Counted from the first letter of the stretch, positions 9,781 through 18,368 are shown. The stretch is 64,000 nt of DNA from Lysinibacillus macroides (GCF_001281525.1 NZ_LGCI01000010.1:796869-860868); one strand, 5' to 3'. Notes: generated by a model not told the origin, from the sequence alone. Made by a program: numbers and translations.

Positions 9781-9811
9781 AAAAACACTTCCCTCCGTAC
9801 AGAGAGAAGTG
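9781..9811 (-). terminator. Terminator-like hairpin between cvpA and polX
   Basis: CACTTCCCTC and GAGAGAAGTG form a 10-bp stem with one mismatch and a 6-base loop, followed on the minus strand by TTTTT. It lies in the 60-bp gap between cvpA and the polX ribosome site, so it probably attenuates read-through from zapA-cvpA into polX-mutS2. Confidence 0.7.
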
Positions 9812-9821
9812 CATAGTTTTA

Positions 9822-10370
9822 CTATTGCATATAAATATACCACCAATTTTGGAACATTTTTGTAATAATTGGCGTATGCTCCAAAATAAGACCACTTAAC
9901 AATGACTTCGACATTAAATTTTGAATAAGTTCAATTGGCAATAAAGCACATACGTATAGCAAAATAAACATAATTAAATAGTTTTCAATAATACCAAGTA
10001 GTGCACCAAGCCAGCGATTCACTGTGTCTAGCACAGGTAAATAGGCAATAAAATCAAAAATAGATGCCACAATTTGTAAGGTGATTTTAACTGCAAAGAA
10101 AATAACAGCAAAGGCAATCACACGATAAAACGTGCCATCTAAATCCAGACTATCAATCATAACACCAAGATTACCTGATTCAGTGACACCTGGATATGGA
10201 ACCCAAAATACAAATTTTTGTGCTAATGGCTTATAATAAATATACGCAACAATTAGTGCTACTATAAAGCTGACAATATGCATCATTTGCACAATAAAGC
10301 CGCGCTTTGCACCGACGCCAATACCAGCTAAAAGCACCACTAATATGATTAAATCTAACATTCTCTTCAA
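9822..10370 (-). CDS. cvpA: CvpA family membrane protein
   Basis: A 182-residue polytopic protein with four predicted hydrophobic segments, beginning [21 protein letters not shown] after a short lead. The N-terminal pattern [21 protein letters not shown] is typical of CvpA (colicin V production) proteins; YshB is the B. subtilis counterpart. The precise function in Bacilli is not established. It overlaps zapA by 4 bp, indicating translational coupling. An internal ATG (MLDL) four codons in is an equally good start. Confidence 0.88.
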   Translation of the reverse strand: MKRMLDLIILVVLLAGIGVGAKRGFIVQMMHIVSFIVALIVAYIYYKPLAQKFVFWVPYPGVTESGNLGVMIDSLDLDGTFYRVIAFAVIFFAVKITLQIVASIFDFIAYLPVLDTVNRWLGALLGIIENYLIMFILLYVCALLPIELIQNLMSKSLLSGLILEHTPIITKMFQNWWYIYMQ

Positions 10371-10627
10371 CCCTTTAATTTTTTCAATTCTTCTTCTAGT
10401 TGCTCCATTCGTTCTTTTAATAGTAAATAATCGTGTACGGTATTTACGGCTGTCAGAACAGCAAGTTTTGTGCTATCAAGTGAGGGATTGTGTAAATTCA
10501 TCTCGCGCATACGGTCATCAACAATCGAAGCGACCAGTCGCATATGGCCAATGGATTCTGAGCCGACCATTTTATATGTATGACCATAAATTTCCACAGA
10601 AATTTTATTCTTTTCTTGATTTTCCAT
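10367..10627 (-). CDS. zapA: Cell division protein ZapA
   Basis: ZapA binds FtsZ and promotes bundling of protofilaments at the division septum. The 86-residue protein has the compact N-terminal ZapA domain ([14 protein letters not shown]...VASIVDDRM) followed by a C-terminal coiled coil ([19 protein letters not shown]). Length matches B. subtilis ZapA (YshA). The ATG at 10627 follows a GGAGGGTGGGAC ribosome site. It is first in the zapA-cvpA pair and is divergent from rnhC across 134 bp, the same arrangement as in B. subtilis. Confidence 0.93.
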   Translation of the reverse strand: MENQEKNKISVEIYGHTYKMVGSESIGHMRLVASIVDDRMREMNLHNPSLDSTKLAVLTAVNTVHDYLLLKERMEQLEEELKKLKG

Positions 10628-10761
10628 AGTCCCACCCTCCTATAAATTCGATGCACTCACAATTTTTTAACAAATGAGCACCATCACACAAAAAAGCTAT
10701 TTATTATCATACCATGAAAGGTATAAAATTGTGAACAATGAGGACAGAAAGGAACGATGAA

Positions 10762-11688
10762 ATGTCAAATATTGTGCTTTCCATTTCAACAAATCTACAA
10801 AAAGAGGTAATGGCTTACTATGCAAGTTATTTTATCGAACGTAAAGCACCAGGTGTGATCTTTGCTGCAAAGTTACCAGATACAGCTATTACAATGTATA
10901 AATCAGGAAAATTAATGTTTCAAGGCGGAGGCGCTGAGCGAGAAGCAGCGCGGTGGGGGGTTATTGAAAAAACAACTACACAGCAAGCTTCTTCTATCGG
11001 AGCAAAGGGTGATACACTACCAGACCATTTCGCAACAATGTCCGTATTAGGCTCAGATGAAACAGGCACAGGTGATTATTTTGGTCCTGTGACAGTTGCT
11101 GCAGTCTATGTACCTTCATCTAAAATTGAATTAATCAATGAGCTTGGTGTCAAAGACTCCAAAATGCTGACGGATGATTATATGCGAAAAATTGCCCCAG
11201 ATTTACGTGTAGCCTGTGTTCATAGTGTACTCGTCTTACGCAATGAGAAATATAATAACTTCCAGGCAAAAGGCTATTCACAGGGAAAAATAAAGGCAAT
11301 GATGCACAATAAAGCTCTTCAAAATACACTCGTGAAGATGGCTCCTGAAAAGCCTGCGTTTATTTTAATTGACCAGTTTGCAGAGCGTGGTGTGTATTAT
11401 AACTATTTAAAGAATGAACGAGAGCTTGTACAAGAAAATGTATACTTTTCTACTAAAGCCGAGCAATTACATGTAGCTGTAGCGACAGCGTCCATTTTAG
11501 CGCGTGCGGCATTTTTAAAGGAGATGGATCGTTTAAGTGAAATGGTAGGTTTTGAGTTAATGAAAGGAGCATCTAGCAAAGTAGATCAGCAAGCAGCTCG
11601 AATTTGGCGAAAGCAAGGCGAGGAAGTTCTACGCTCTATTACAAAGTGGCATTTTGCTAATACAGAAAAGGCACGAAAATTAAAATAG
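10762..11688 (+). CDS. rnhC: Ribonuclease HIII
   Basis: RNase HIII cleaves RNA in RNA-DNA hybrids. The protein is 308 residues from ATG 10762, chosen over the in-frame ATG 10738 because it follows AAAGGAACG and gives the family N-terminus MSNIVLSIS. The N-terminal TBP-like substrate domain (about 1-85) is followed by the catalytic domain with GSDETGTGDYFGPV, the DSKML motif and a C-terminal region VATASILARAAFL. The catalytic Asp-Glu pair in SDETG is present. The gene is alone on the plus strand and is followed at once by a 21-bp repeat array. Confidence 0.94.
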   Translation: MSNIVLSISTNLQKEVMAYYASYFIERKAPGVIFAAKLPDTAITMYKSGKLMFQGGGAEREAARWGVIEKTTTQQASSIGAKGDTLPDHFATMSVLGSDETGTGDYFGPVTVAAVYVPSSKIELINELGVKDSKMLTDDYMRKIAPDLRVACVHSVLVLRNEKYNNFQAKGYSQGKIKAMMHNKALQNTLVKMAPEKPAFILIDQFAERGVYYNYLKNERELVQENVYFSTKAEQLHVAVATASILARAAFLKEMDRLSEMVGFELMKGASSKVDQQAARIWRKQGEEVLRSITKWHFANTEKARKLK

Positions 11689-11698
11689 CAGACTGGTT

Positions 11699-11789
11699 TT
11701 GAGCGCTTGTTCTTTGGAATTGAGCGCTTTAGTCCATTTTTTGAGCGGTTTTCCTGCTGGATTGAGCGTATCGAGTAACTTTTTGAGCG
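11699..11789. repeat. Array A: five TTGAGCG motifs at exact 21-bp spacing
   Basis: The heptamer TTGAGCG begins at 11699, 11720, 11741, 11762 and 11783, always 21 bp apart, often preceded by a T-run. The 14-bp sequences between the motifs are not conserved. The array fills the gap between the convergent rnhC and the NERD pseudogene, starting 10 bp after the rnhC stop. The spacing equals two turns of B-DNA. Function is unknown. Confidence 0.85.
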
Positions 11790-11790
11790 C

Positions 11791-12729
11791 TTACAATAAA
11801 ATTTGATATTTCCTTTGTTTTGTTGCCCCGGCTTTGTGATAAGCACTTGTTGTTAATAGCCGTTTAATGACATGACGATTGCTCAATTGCAAGAAGTGCT
11901 GGGCTTGTTTATTCGTAATATTTTTATCGATCAGCATTCCATAATCTTGCAAAGCTAATAAATGCGCCTTTTGATCTGAATGCAGACAACTAGCACAAAT
12001 CCATTTTCTCCTTAACCATTGCATCTGCCCACATTGACATTTTGGGCAAAACACCCCAGTTCGAATAGCCTCTATCTCTATATCATAATAACGGCAAAGT
12101 GGGTATACTTCATATGATTGATGGTGCGCTACAAGGAATCTACTAATAGCATAAGCATCCATACTTTTTTCTTTTATGCACCGTTGTTGTAAAAAGCTTA
12201 TTAGCTCTCTTGCTGTTAATACAGGGAAATACCCATCCTCATAATCAATCCGGGCATTATTAAAAGGAAAAACAATAATACCATTTACAGGAACTTTGAT
12301 GTGATGTTAATTGAAAAACTTCTTTAAATTATAGACGTATTCCTCTAGCTGTACTTCAGGATGATGAAATATACGCCGCTCCCCTGTTTCTAGCGTTCGA
12401 ATCATTTGACGCGGTCGATTTTTTAATTCCACATTTCCTCGAATATTTTTACATTCGACCAGAATTACCTCATATGGTGTTATAACGACAATATCTATCT
12501 GAAAAGAAAGTGGATATCGAAGCGTAATATTATGTAAAACATAAATTTTCATTACAAGAGACAATTTCTCAAGTTGTTTCATTATAAATTTTTCACCGTA
12601 TTCCCCTGCCTCAGCCTGTAATAACTCTTTTGAAATTTGGTCAAATAGAGGGTGCTTTCGATCTAGCCTTTTTGCCAAGGCTCTTAGCCCCAATGTTAAG
12701 CTGGCTTCTTTATATGGTTTTATAATCAT
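11791..12729 (-). pseudogene. NERD-domain protein with zinc ribbon, interrupted by a nonsense codon
   Basis: One reading frame runs from ATG 12729 (after AAAGGAGGTAATAG) to 11791 but contains a TAA at 12307-12309. The upstream part carries a NERD nuclease-related domain with FQIDIVVITPYEVILVECKN, whose D and E/K residues form the expected core. After the stop the same frame continues with IKVPVNGIIVFPF and FPVLTARELISFL, then a zinc-ribbon-like CPKCQCG...CASC and a helix-turn-helix-like C-terminus. Without the stop it would be about 312 residues. There is no frame change, so this is a recent single-base event or a read-through codon. Confidence 0.85.
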
Positions 12730-12847
12730 TCTATTACCTCCTTTTTTCATATGAATATAGCAAGGAAATATAGAGATGACTATAGAGCTTGTTAAACTAT
12801 TTTTTTGAGTAACTATGCCACTCCAAATTTATAATTTATATAGACTT

Positions 12848-12977
12848 TTAAGCGATTTGACACTCTTTTTGGTCACTTTTCACCTTTTTTGAGCGGTTTG
12901 ACTTCTTTTTTGATCACTTTCTATCCCTTTTGAGCGGTTCAGCCAGTTTTTGATCACTTCCCACTCTTTTTTGAGCG
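12848..12977. repeat. Array C: alternating TTGAGCG and TTGATCA-type motifs, 20-21 bp spacing
   Basis: Motifs begin at 12848 (TTAAGCG), 12869 (TTGGTCA), 12889 (TTGAGCG), 12910 (TTGATCA), 12930 (TTGAGCG), 12950 (TTGATCA) and 12971 (TTGAGCG). Spacing is 20 or 21 bp. It is a variant of arrays A and B in which every second unit is TTGATCA. It lies between the NERD pseudogene promoter region and the left copy of the split pheT terminator. The rest of 12730-12847 shows no recognisable element. Confidence 0.75.
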
Positions 12978-12983
12978 AAACAC

Positions 12984-13005
12984 AAAAAAAGACTGCCTCG
13001 TAAGA
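12984..13005 (-). terminator. Left half of the pheST terminator, separated by the IS
   Basis: AAAAAAAGACTGC followed by CTCGTAAGA (12997-13005) is the distal arm of a hairpin whose other arm, CTCGTAAGACAGTCTTTTT, is at 14873-14891. Joining the two with one copy of CTCGTAAGA rebuilds a 13-bp stem with a UACG loop and a U-tract on the minus strand. The IS at 13006-14872 now splits it. Confidence 0.8.
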
Positions 13006-13060
13006 GAGGGCACTGAAAAACTTACATTTTTTACGATGAATTAGTTTTTCAAACAAAAAT

Positions 13061-13098
13061 AAGGCACCTTCCATTCGTTTTTGAATGGGAGGTGCCTT
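13061..13098 (-). terminator. Transposase terminator inside the IS left end
   Basis: AAGGCACCTTCCATTC and GAATGGGAGGTGCCTT form a 16-bp stem with one wobble pair and a 6-base loop. It is followed on the minus strand by ATTTTTGTTT. It lies 16 bp after the transposase stop and would end transposase transcription before the left terminal repeat. Confidence 0.8.
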
Positions 13099-13114
13099 AT
13101 TTCTTTCTTTTTTC

Positions 13115-14569
13115 CTACTCTTTTTCACTCAGTAGTTTGAGTATCCGTTTCAGATTGACCGCAAAGATCGTCGTGGCTCCTTGAATTTCCATGCCAAATA
13201 AACCCGCCGATTTTGCTGTTTTAAAGCCGTGTGGGTTCTTTAATTCACTATTTTTCGCTTCGATTTTATAGCGTTTGCTGGCAAGTGCTTTGAATTCGGC
13301 TGTTTCCTGGAATGCTGCTTGTTCTTGATGTGTATTGGATTGAATCGTTACACTATACGTTTTACTTTTCGCCCCTTCCTTATAACAGCCCTCTCGCATC
13401 GGGCAAACTTTACATTTTTCAATATCAAAATGAAACGTTAAACTTTGATTCAGGGTTTTCCTGCCCGTACGTCTTTTGTGAGTTGCCATGTGCCCCGCTG
13501 GACAAACAAACATACCCGCATCCTTGTTATAATCAAATTCAATTTTCCGTTGTCCGCTGCCATTTGTGATTACTGGATTTAACTTTGAAATTAACTGAAA
13601 CTGCTCCGATTTTGCATACACTAAATTCTCTTTCCAGGAATAGGCGGCATCACCAATCACCGTGTCAATTTCCATGCCGGCAGTTCTACTTTTCTCTACC
13701 AACTCTTGTAAATAGTGCCCATCACTTTTTTCACCCGTTGTCACAACCGCTGCTGTAATAATCCGTTCATCACTCATCGCAATATGCGTTTTAAAACCAA
13801 AGAAAGAAGAATCTGCTGACTTATGGCCAACACGTGCATCCGCATCATTTGAATAGCTTAAATGATTCTCATAATCATCTATCACTTCTTTTAAAACATT
13901 TAATTTTTCTTTCACAGCCGGGATTTGTGCAACCTTTGATTGTGTTTCGACTGCTTCAACTACTTGACGACAGTAATTTAATTCTTCTGTGACTTCATTT
14001 GACGCAGGCTTCTCAGGGAATTTTCCGACCATGTTTTCGTCTAGTTGATACACGGCTTTCCGTACATTTTTGGATTTTTCCTGTAAAAATTCTTTGGGCG
14101 TTTTCTGGTTATATCGCGCTTTTGTATGGGTAGCGTCGACAATCACCATTTTACTAAGGAGTAGTCCTTTCTCTAAAGCAATTTCAACAGTTTTCTGAAT
14201 CAGTAAATCTAATAAATTCATATCTTGAAGACGGAGTCGACGGAATTTTGTCAGGGAACTGGGGTCGATCACTTCCTCTTCTGGTGCCATATCTAAAAAA
14301 TATTTAAAGGACATATCGAATTTTGAACGTTCGATAAGGTCGGCATCCGACAGGTCATGAATCGCTTTTAACAGTAAATATTTAAACATGCGAATCGGTG
14401 GAATCGCGTTACGGCCATTAACTAAACAGTATTTCGATTTTAGTTCGTCTAGAATAAATGAGAAATCCACAAGTTCATTGATTTGGCGAAGCATATTGTC
14501 CTTTGGAATAATTAAATCGTACAACGCCATGTACGGGCTTAAATTGAATGTTTCCTGTTTAGAAATCAT
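13115..14569 (-). CDS. IS1182-family DDE transposase
   Basis: A 484-residue transposase that cuts and joins the ends of the element. It has the N-terminal DUF772-type domain (NAIPPIRMFKYLLLKAIHDLSD) and DDE catalytic positions in MVIVDATHTKARYN, DTVIGDAAYSW and KRYKIEAKNSELKNPHG. A cysteine cluster (CPAGH, CKVCPMREGC) lies before the last motif, as in IS1182 relatives. The start ATG 14569 follows AAAGGTGGTGC; the open frame continues to 14932, but the extra 121 codons run across the terminal repeat and the pheT 3' end and are not real. No frameshift is seen, so the enzyme may be active. Confidence 0.92.
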   Translation of the reverse strand: MISKQETFNLSPYMALYDLIIPKDNMLRQINELVDFSFILDELKSKYCLVNGRNAIPPIRMFKYLLLKAIHDLSDADLIERSKFDMSFKYFLDMAPEEEVIDPSSLTKFRRLRLQDMNLLDLLIQKTVEIALEKGLLLSKMVIVDATHTKARYNQKTPKEFLQEKSKNVRKAVYQLDENMVGKFPEKPASNEVTEELNYCRQVVEAVETQSKVAQIPAVKEKLNVLKEVIDDYENHLSYSNDADARVGHKSADSSFFGFKTHIAMSDERIITAAVVTTGEKSDGHYLQELVEKSRTAGMEIDTVIGDAAYSWKENLVYAKSEQFQLISKLNPVITNGSGQRKIEFDYNKDAGMFVCPAGHMATHKRRTGRKTLNQSLTFHFDIEKCKVCPMREGCYKEGAKSKTYSVTIQSNTHQEQAAFQETAEFKALASKRYKIEAKNSELKNPHGFKTAKSAGLFGMEIQGATTIFAVNLKRILKLLSEKE

Positions 14570-14661
14570 GGTCGCACCACCTTTTATTAGTCCTTTAATT
14601 ATACAGGAAATTTGTGAGATTATACGAGAAGAAAACCCTTCTAGTGATGAAAGTGGTCCCA

Positions 14662-14786
14662 GTTGATTGGAATGGAGGCGGCGACTTCTGCGGGAACAGC
14701 ACGAGCGGAAGCACCCGGACTGAGCAAAGCGAGGGAGAAGGATGGAGCCGTGCCCGCGAAACGCGTCCGCCGCAATGGAAATCAAC
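14662..14786. repeat. Bacillaceae-type imperfect palindromic repeat inside the IS
   Basis: A GC-rich 125-bp segment is bounded by GTTGATT (14662-14668) and AATCAAC (14780-14786), with imperfect inner inverted repeats such as GGAGGCGGCG / CGTCCGCCGC and TGCGGGAACAGC / GCCGTGCCCGCG. From memory this resembles a dispersed intergenic repeat common in Bacillaceae genomes. Its base composition differs strongly from the AT-rich surroundings. Here it sits between the right terminal repeat and the transposase start. Relation to transposition is unknown. Confidence 0.65.
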
Positions 14787-14801
14787 GGCATCGAAAGAAA
14801 A

Positions 14802-14839
14802 AGAGAGTACAGGAACGAATATTCGTTCCTGTACTCTCT
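14802..14839 (-). terminator. Inward-facing terminator at the IS right end
   Basis: A perfect 38-bp palindrome (19-bp arms, AGAGAGTACAGGAACGAAT and its complement) is followed on the minus strand by a run TTTTTCTTT. It lies 18 bp inside the right terminal repeat and points into the IS, so it would stop pheST transcripts entering the element. With no free loop it needs about four unpaired bases, leaving a stem near 17 bp. Confidence 0.75.
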
Positions 14840-14872
14840 CACTTGTGCCTGAGGGACTTTTTCAGTGCCCTC

Positions 14873-14891
14873 CTCGTAAGACAGTCTTTTT
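14873..14891 (-). terminator. Right half of the split pheST terminator
   Basis: This is the promoter-proximal arm (minus strand AAAAAGACTGTCTTACGAG) of the hairpin whose distal arm is at 12984-13005. It begins 10 bp after the pheT stop codon and ends with the right copy of the CTCGTAAGA duplication. The half by itself cannot form the original stem. Confidence 0.8.
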
Positions 14892-14900
14892 CCATAAAAT

Positions 14901-17318
14901 TTAACGAACTTCAGTACCTTCAATTGTAGCAATAGCTTTTAATACTTTATTATGTGCAGCTACTACCTCTTCATCTGTTAAAGTGCGTTCTGGATCAAAG
15001 TATGTGAGCGAGAAGGCAACAGATTTTTTATCTGCCTCCATTTTCTCCCCTTCATAAACATCAAATACATGGATGTCCTGCAATAATTTCACACCTGCTG
15101 CACGAATAACACCGATGACTTCACCTGCCGTTGTTGCACGGTTCATAATTAAAGCGATATCACGGGACATAGCTGGGAAACGTGGTACTGGTGTGTATGC
15201 TAATGGGTCTACTTGTGTCGTTGCAGTAAATAGTGCGACTAAATTCATTTCCATCACATACGTATCTTTCACACCCCATGCTTTTTGTTCTGCTGGGTGT
15301 AAGCCACCAATAATACCGATTTGCTCACCATCCAATAAAATGCTAGCTGTGCGTCCTGGATGTAAGCCATCTACTTGTACTTTTTCAAATGTTATGCGTT
15401 CCTCTAAGCCAAGCTTAGCAATTACGCCTTCTACAATGCCTTTTAATACGAAGAAATCGACTGCCTTTTTCTCACCTTGCCAAGCATGGTCTAGCCATTT
15501 TCCTGATAGCACTGCTGCTACATGCTCTTCCTCATCTGGTTGGCCCTCGTCAGATTGACCAAGGAATACCGAGCCAATTTCATATAAGGCAACACCATCT
15601 GCCTGACGTGCTACATTATATGCAGCCGCTTCAATTAAATGGGGAATTAAGCTTTGACGCAATGTAGAACGCTCCTCACTCATCGGCATTAATAAACGCG
15701 TTACTGGCTTTGCTTTTAAGGCAAAGCGTTGTGACAATGCTTCAGATGTTAGTGAATAGGTTACAGCTTGATAAAGGCCAGCGCCCTCCATGAAACCACG
15801 AACTACACGACGATTCGCTTGATAGGGTGTTAAACTACCTACCTGCGTAGCACCCTCTGGTAATGTTAGTGGAATTTCATCATAGCCATAAAGACGAGCA
15901 ATTTCCTCTACAATATCCTCTTCAATTTTAATATCCTGACGGCGTGTTGGCGCATCAATTATTAGCAAACCATTTGCGGCTTCAACACTAAATTTTAAGC
16001 GCTCTAAAATAGATAGCATATCCTCTAACGCAATTTTCATCCCTAGACGCTCATTAATAAAATCTGGGGAGACGACAACACGTGCGGGTGATTTATCTAA
16101 TTCATCTACTACACATGTACCATCTAACACTTCTCCGCCAGCTAATTCAGCAAGTAATGCAGCAGCACGTTCAGCAGCAGCTAGGACACGGTTCGGGTCC
16201 ACGCCTTTTTCAAAACGAGCGGATGCATCTGAGCGTAGGCCAATATGGCGAGACGTTTGACGTACTGTTAAACCGTCAAAATAAGCTGACTCAATAACGA
16301 CTGTCGTTGTAGCATCAGTTACCTCTGAGTTGGCGCCACCCATCACACCAGCAATTGCTACTGGCTCTTTGCCGTTGGTAATCACTAGGTCGGAAGCTTT
16401 TAATGTACGTTCTTGAGCGTCCAATGTTGTAATTTTTTCACCTTCTGTTGCTTTTCGAACAACGATTTCACCTGTTGCTAGGCTATCATAGTCAAAGGCA
16501 TGTAATGGTTGACCATATTCCATTAACACATAGTTCGTCACATCCACCACATTATTGTGTGGACGTACACCTGCTGCCATTAAACGATTTTGAAGCCACA
16601 GTGGGGATTCACCAATTTTTACGTTTTTTACAACTTTGGCAACATACATCGGATTTGCCTGTAAATCCTCCACACGAAGCTTTAGCAAGCCCTCTGCTTT
16701 TTCATTAGCAGTATGATATGAAATTTCTGGATATTTAACTTCCTCACTAAGAATAGCACCTACCTCATAGGCAACTCCTAGCATGGAAAGAGCGTCTGAA
16801 CGATTGGGTGTTAAACCTAGCTCTAGCACTGTATCACGTAAGCCTAAAATAGCGAGGGCATCAGTGCCTACTTCTGCATCTGCTGGTAATACATAAATAC
16901 CTTCTGCATATGCCTTCGGAACAAGCTTTCCTTCGATACCAAGCTCTTGTAAGGAACAAATCATACCATTTGATTCCTGTCCACGAAGCTTTGCTTTTTT
17001 AATTTTAATGCCACCTGGTAAATGTGCACCTGGACGAGCAACAATGACTTTTTGGCCAACATCTACATTAGGCGCACCGCAAATAATTTGTTGTTGCTCT
17101 GCTTCCCCAACATCGACTTGACAAATATTTAATTTATCCGCCTCTGGATGCTTCTCCTTGGCAACTACATAGCCCACAACCACTTTATCTATCGCATGAG
17201 CTCGTTTTATAACAGCATCTACTTCGATCCCAGAGCGTGTAATTTTTTCAGCTAATAGCTCGGGTGCTAAGTCCTGTGTATTGACATAATCTTTTAACCA
17301 TTCTAATGATACTAACAT
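14901..17318 (-). CDS. pheT: Phenylalanine-tRNA ligase beta subunit
   Basis: The beta subunit of the alpha2-beta2 enzyme that charges tRNA(Phe); it carries editing and tRNA-binding modules. The 805-residue protein matches the family length. It shows the N-terminal EMAP/OB-type tRNA-binding domain (about 40-150, KLNICQVDVGE), the B3/B4 editing region (APTR..., VTNYVLMEYGQPLHAFD), the B5 domain and a C-terminal ferredoxin-fold anticodon-binding domain (RFPAMSRDIALIM). It begins 12 bp after pheS, with GGAGGATAAAAC as ribosome site. Its terminator, 10-28 bp past the stop, has been split by the IS. Confidence 0.96.
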   Translation of the reverse strand: MLVSLEWLKDYVNTQDLAPELLAEKITRSGIEVDAVIKRAHAIDKVVVGYVVAKEKHPEADKLNICQVDVGEAEQQQIICGAPNVDVGQKVIVARPGAHLPGGIKIKKAKLRGQESNGMICSLQELGIEGKLVPKAYAEGIYVLPADAEVGTDALAILGLRDTVLELGLTPNRSDALSMLGVAYEVGAILSEEVKYPEISYHTANEKAEGLLKLRVEDLQANPMYVAKVVKNVKIGESPLWLQNRLMAAGVRPHNNVVDVTNYVLMEYGQPLHAFDYDSLATGEIVVRKATEGEKITTLDAQERTLKASDLVITNGKEPVAIAGVMGGANSEVTDATTTVVIESAYFDGLTVRQTSRHIGLRSDASARFEKGVDPNRVLAAAERAAALLAELAGGEVLDGTCVVDELDKSPARVVVSPDFINERLGMKIALEDMLSILERLKFSVEAANGLLIIDAPTRRQDIKIEEDIVEEIARLYGYDEIPLTLPEGATQVGSLTPYQANRRVVRGFMEGAGLYQAVTYSLTSEALSQRFALKAKPVTRLLMPMSEERSTLRQSLIPHLIEAAAYNVARQADGVALYEIGSVFLGQSDEGQPDEEEHVAAVLSGKWLDHAWQGEKKAVDFFVLKGIVEGVIAKLGLEERITFEKVQVDGLHPGRTASILLDGEQIGIIGGLHPAEQKAWGVKDTYVMEMNLVALFTATTQVDPLAYTPVPRFPAMSRDIALIMNRATTAGEVIGVIRAAGVKLLQDIHVFDVYEGEKMEADKKSVAFSLTYFDPERTLTDEEVVAAHNKVLKAIATIEGTEVR

Positions 17319-17330
17319 GTTTTATCCTCC

Positions 17331-18368
17331 TTACGCCTCTGTTCGCTCGAATTGTGCTAAGAAACGAGTGTCATTTGTATAAAAATGACGAATATCGTCA
17401 ACACCATATTTCAACATCGCAATACGTTCTGCACCGATGCCAAATGCGAAGCCAGAAACTTTCTTTGGATCATAGCCAGCCATTTCTAACACATTTGGAT
17501 GAACCATACCTGAACCTAGAATTTCAATCCAGCCTGTGCCCTTACATACATTACAGCCTGCACCACCGCATTTGAAACAAGAAATATCCATTTCGACAGA
17601 TGGCTCTGTAAATGGGAAGAAACTTGGGCGTAGTCGAATTTCACGATCTGCCCCGAACATTTTTTTAGCTAACGTGTCTAAAGTTCCTTTTAAATCACTC
17701 ATACGAATATTTTCACCAATGACTAACCCCTCAATTTGCATAAATTGATGAGAGTGTGTTGCATCATCATTATCACGACGGAAAACTTTCCCTGGACAAA
17801 TAATACGAATAGCTTCGCCTTTTTTTGCCTCCATTGTACGAGCCTGTACTGGTGAAGTATGTGTACGCAATAATATTTCCTCGGAAATATAGAATGAATC
17901 TTGCATATCACGAGCAGGGTGACCCTGTGGTAAATTTAGTGCCTCAAAATTATAATAGTCTTTCTCTACCTCAGGACCTTCTGCAATTTCATAGCCCATT
18001 CCAATAAATAAATCTTCAATTTCTTCAATTACACGTGTTAAGGGATGGCGATTTCCTACTTTAATTTCACGACCTGGTAAAGTGACATCAATCGACTCAT
18101 TTGCTAATTTTTCAGCAATCATCGCTTCTTCCAGTACAACTGCCCTTGCTTCTAAAATAGCTGTAACATTTTCACGAACAGTGTTCACTAAAGCACCCAT
18201 TTTGGGACGTTCTTCTGCTGATAATTTTCCCATTCCTTTTAGTAAATCAGTGATAGGTCCTTTTTTCCCTAAGTATGCAACACGTACTTCATTCAATTCT
18301 TTTAAGTTTGCTGCTGCTTCAATTTTCACAAGTGCTTCTTGCTCTAATTGTTTTAATTGCTCTTCCAT
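17331..18368 (-). CDS. pheS: Phenylalanine-tRNA ligase alpha subunit
   Basis: The catalytic subunit of phenylalanyl-tRNA synthetase. The 345-residue class II synthetase shows an N-terminal coiled coil (1-90), motif 2 ([33 protein letters not shown]) and motif 3 ([17 protein letters not shown]). The phenylalanine-pocket segment [12 protein letters not shown] is intact. It contains a Cys4 cluster ([12 protein letters not shown]), as in other Bacilli. ATG 18368 follows AAGGAGGTTTTATC. Expression is controlled by the T-box leader immediately upstream, and pheT follows by 12 bp. Confidence 0.96.
   Translation of the reverse strand: MEEQLKQLEQEALVKIEAAANLKELNEVRVAYLGKKGPITDLLKGMGKLSAEERPKMGALVNTVRENVTAILEARAVVLEEAMIAEKLANESIDVTLPGREIKVGNRHPLTRVIEEIEDLFIGMGYEIAEGPEVEKDYYNFEALNLPQGHPARDMQDSFYISEEILLRTHTSPVQARTMEAKKGEAIRIICPGKVFRRDNDDATHSHQFMQIEGLVIGENIRMSDLKGTLDTLAKKMFGADREIRLRPSFFPFTEPSVEMDISCFKCGGAGCNVCKGTGWIEILGSGMVHPNVLEMAGYDPKKVSGFAFGIGAERIAMLKYGVDDIRHFYTNDTRFLAQFERTEA

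Larger units (their letters stand above)
13006..14872 (-). mobile_element. IS1182-like insertion sequence, complete
   Basis: The 1,867-bp element is bounded by perfect 15-bp terminal inverted repeats GAGGGCACTGAAAAA (13006-13020) and TTTTTCAGTGCCCTC (14858-14872). It is flanked by 9-bp direct repeats CTCGTAAGA at 12997-13005 and 14873-14881, which I read as a target-site duplication. It encodes one intact transposase on the minus strand and carries two hairpin terminators. Intact ends, intact transposase and a perfect duplication indicate a recent insertion. The family call rests on transposase sequence. Confidence 0.9.

Noticed and set aside
12880..13128. 82-residue minus-strand frame upstream of the transposase terminator region
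   Set aside because: It reads through the IS left end, the duplication and repeat array C; no ribosome site or family resemblance.
14570..14932. 121-residue N-terminal extension of the transposase
   Set aside because: It crosses the IS terminal repeat, the split terminator and the pheT 3' end; the IS1182-type N-terminus and a ribosome site are at 14569.
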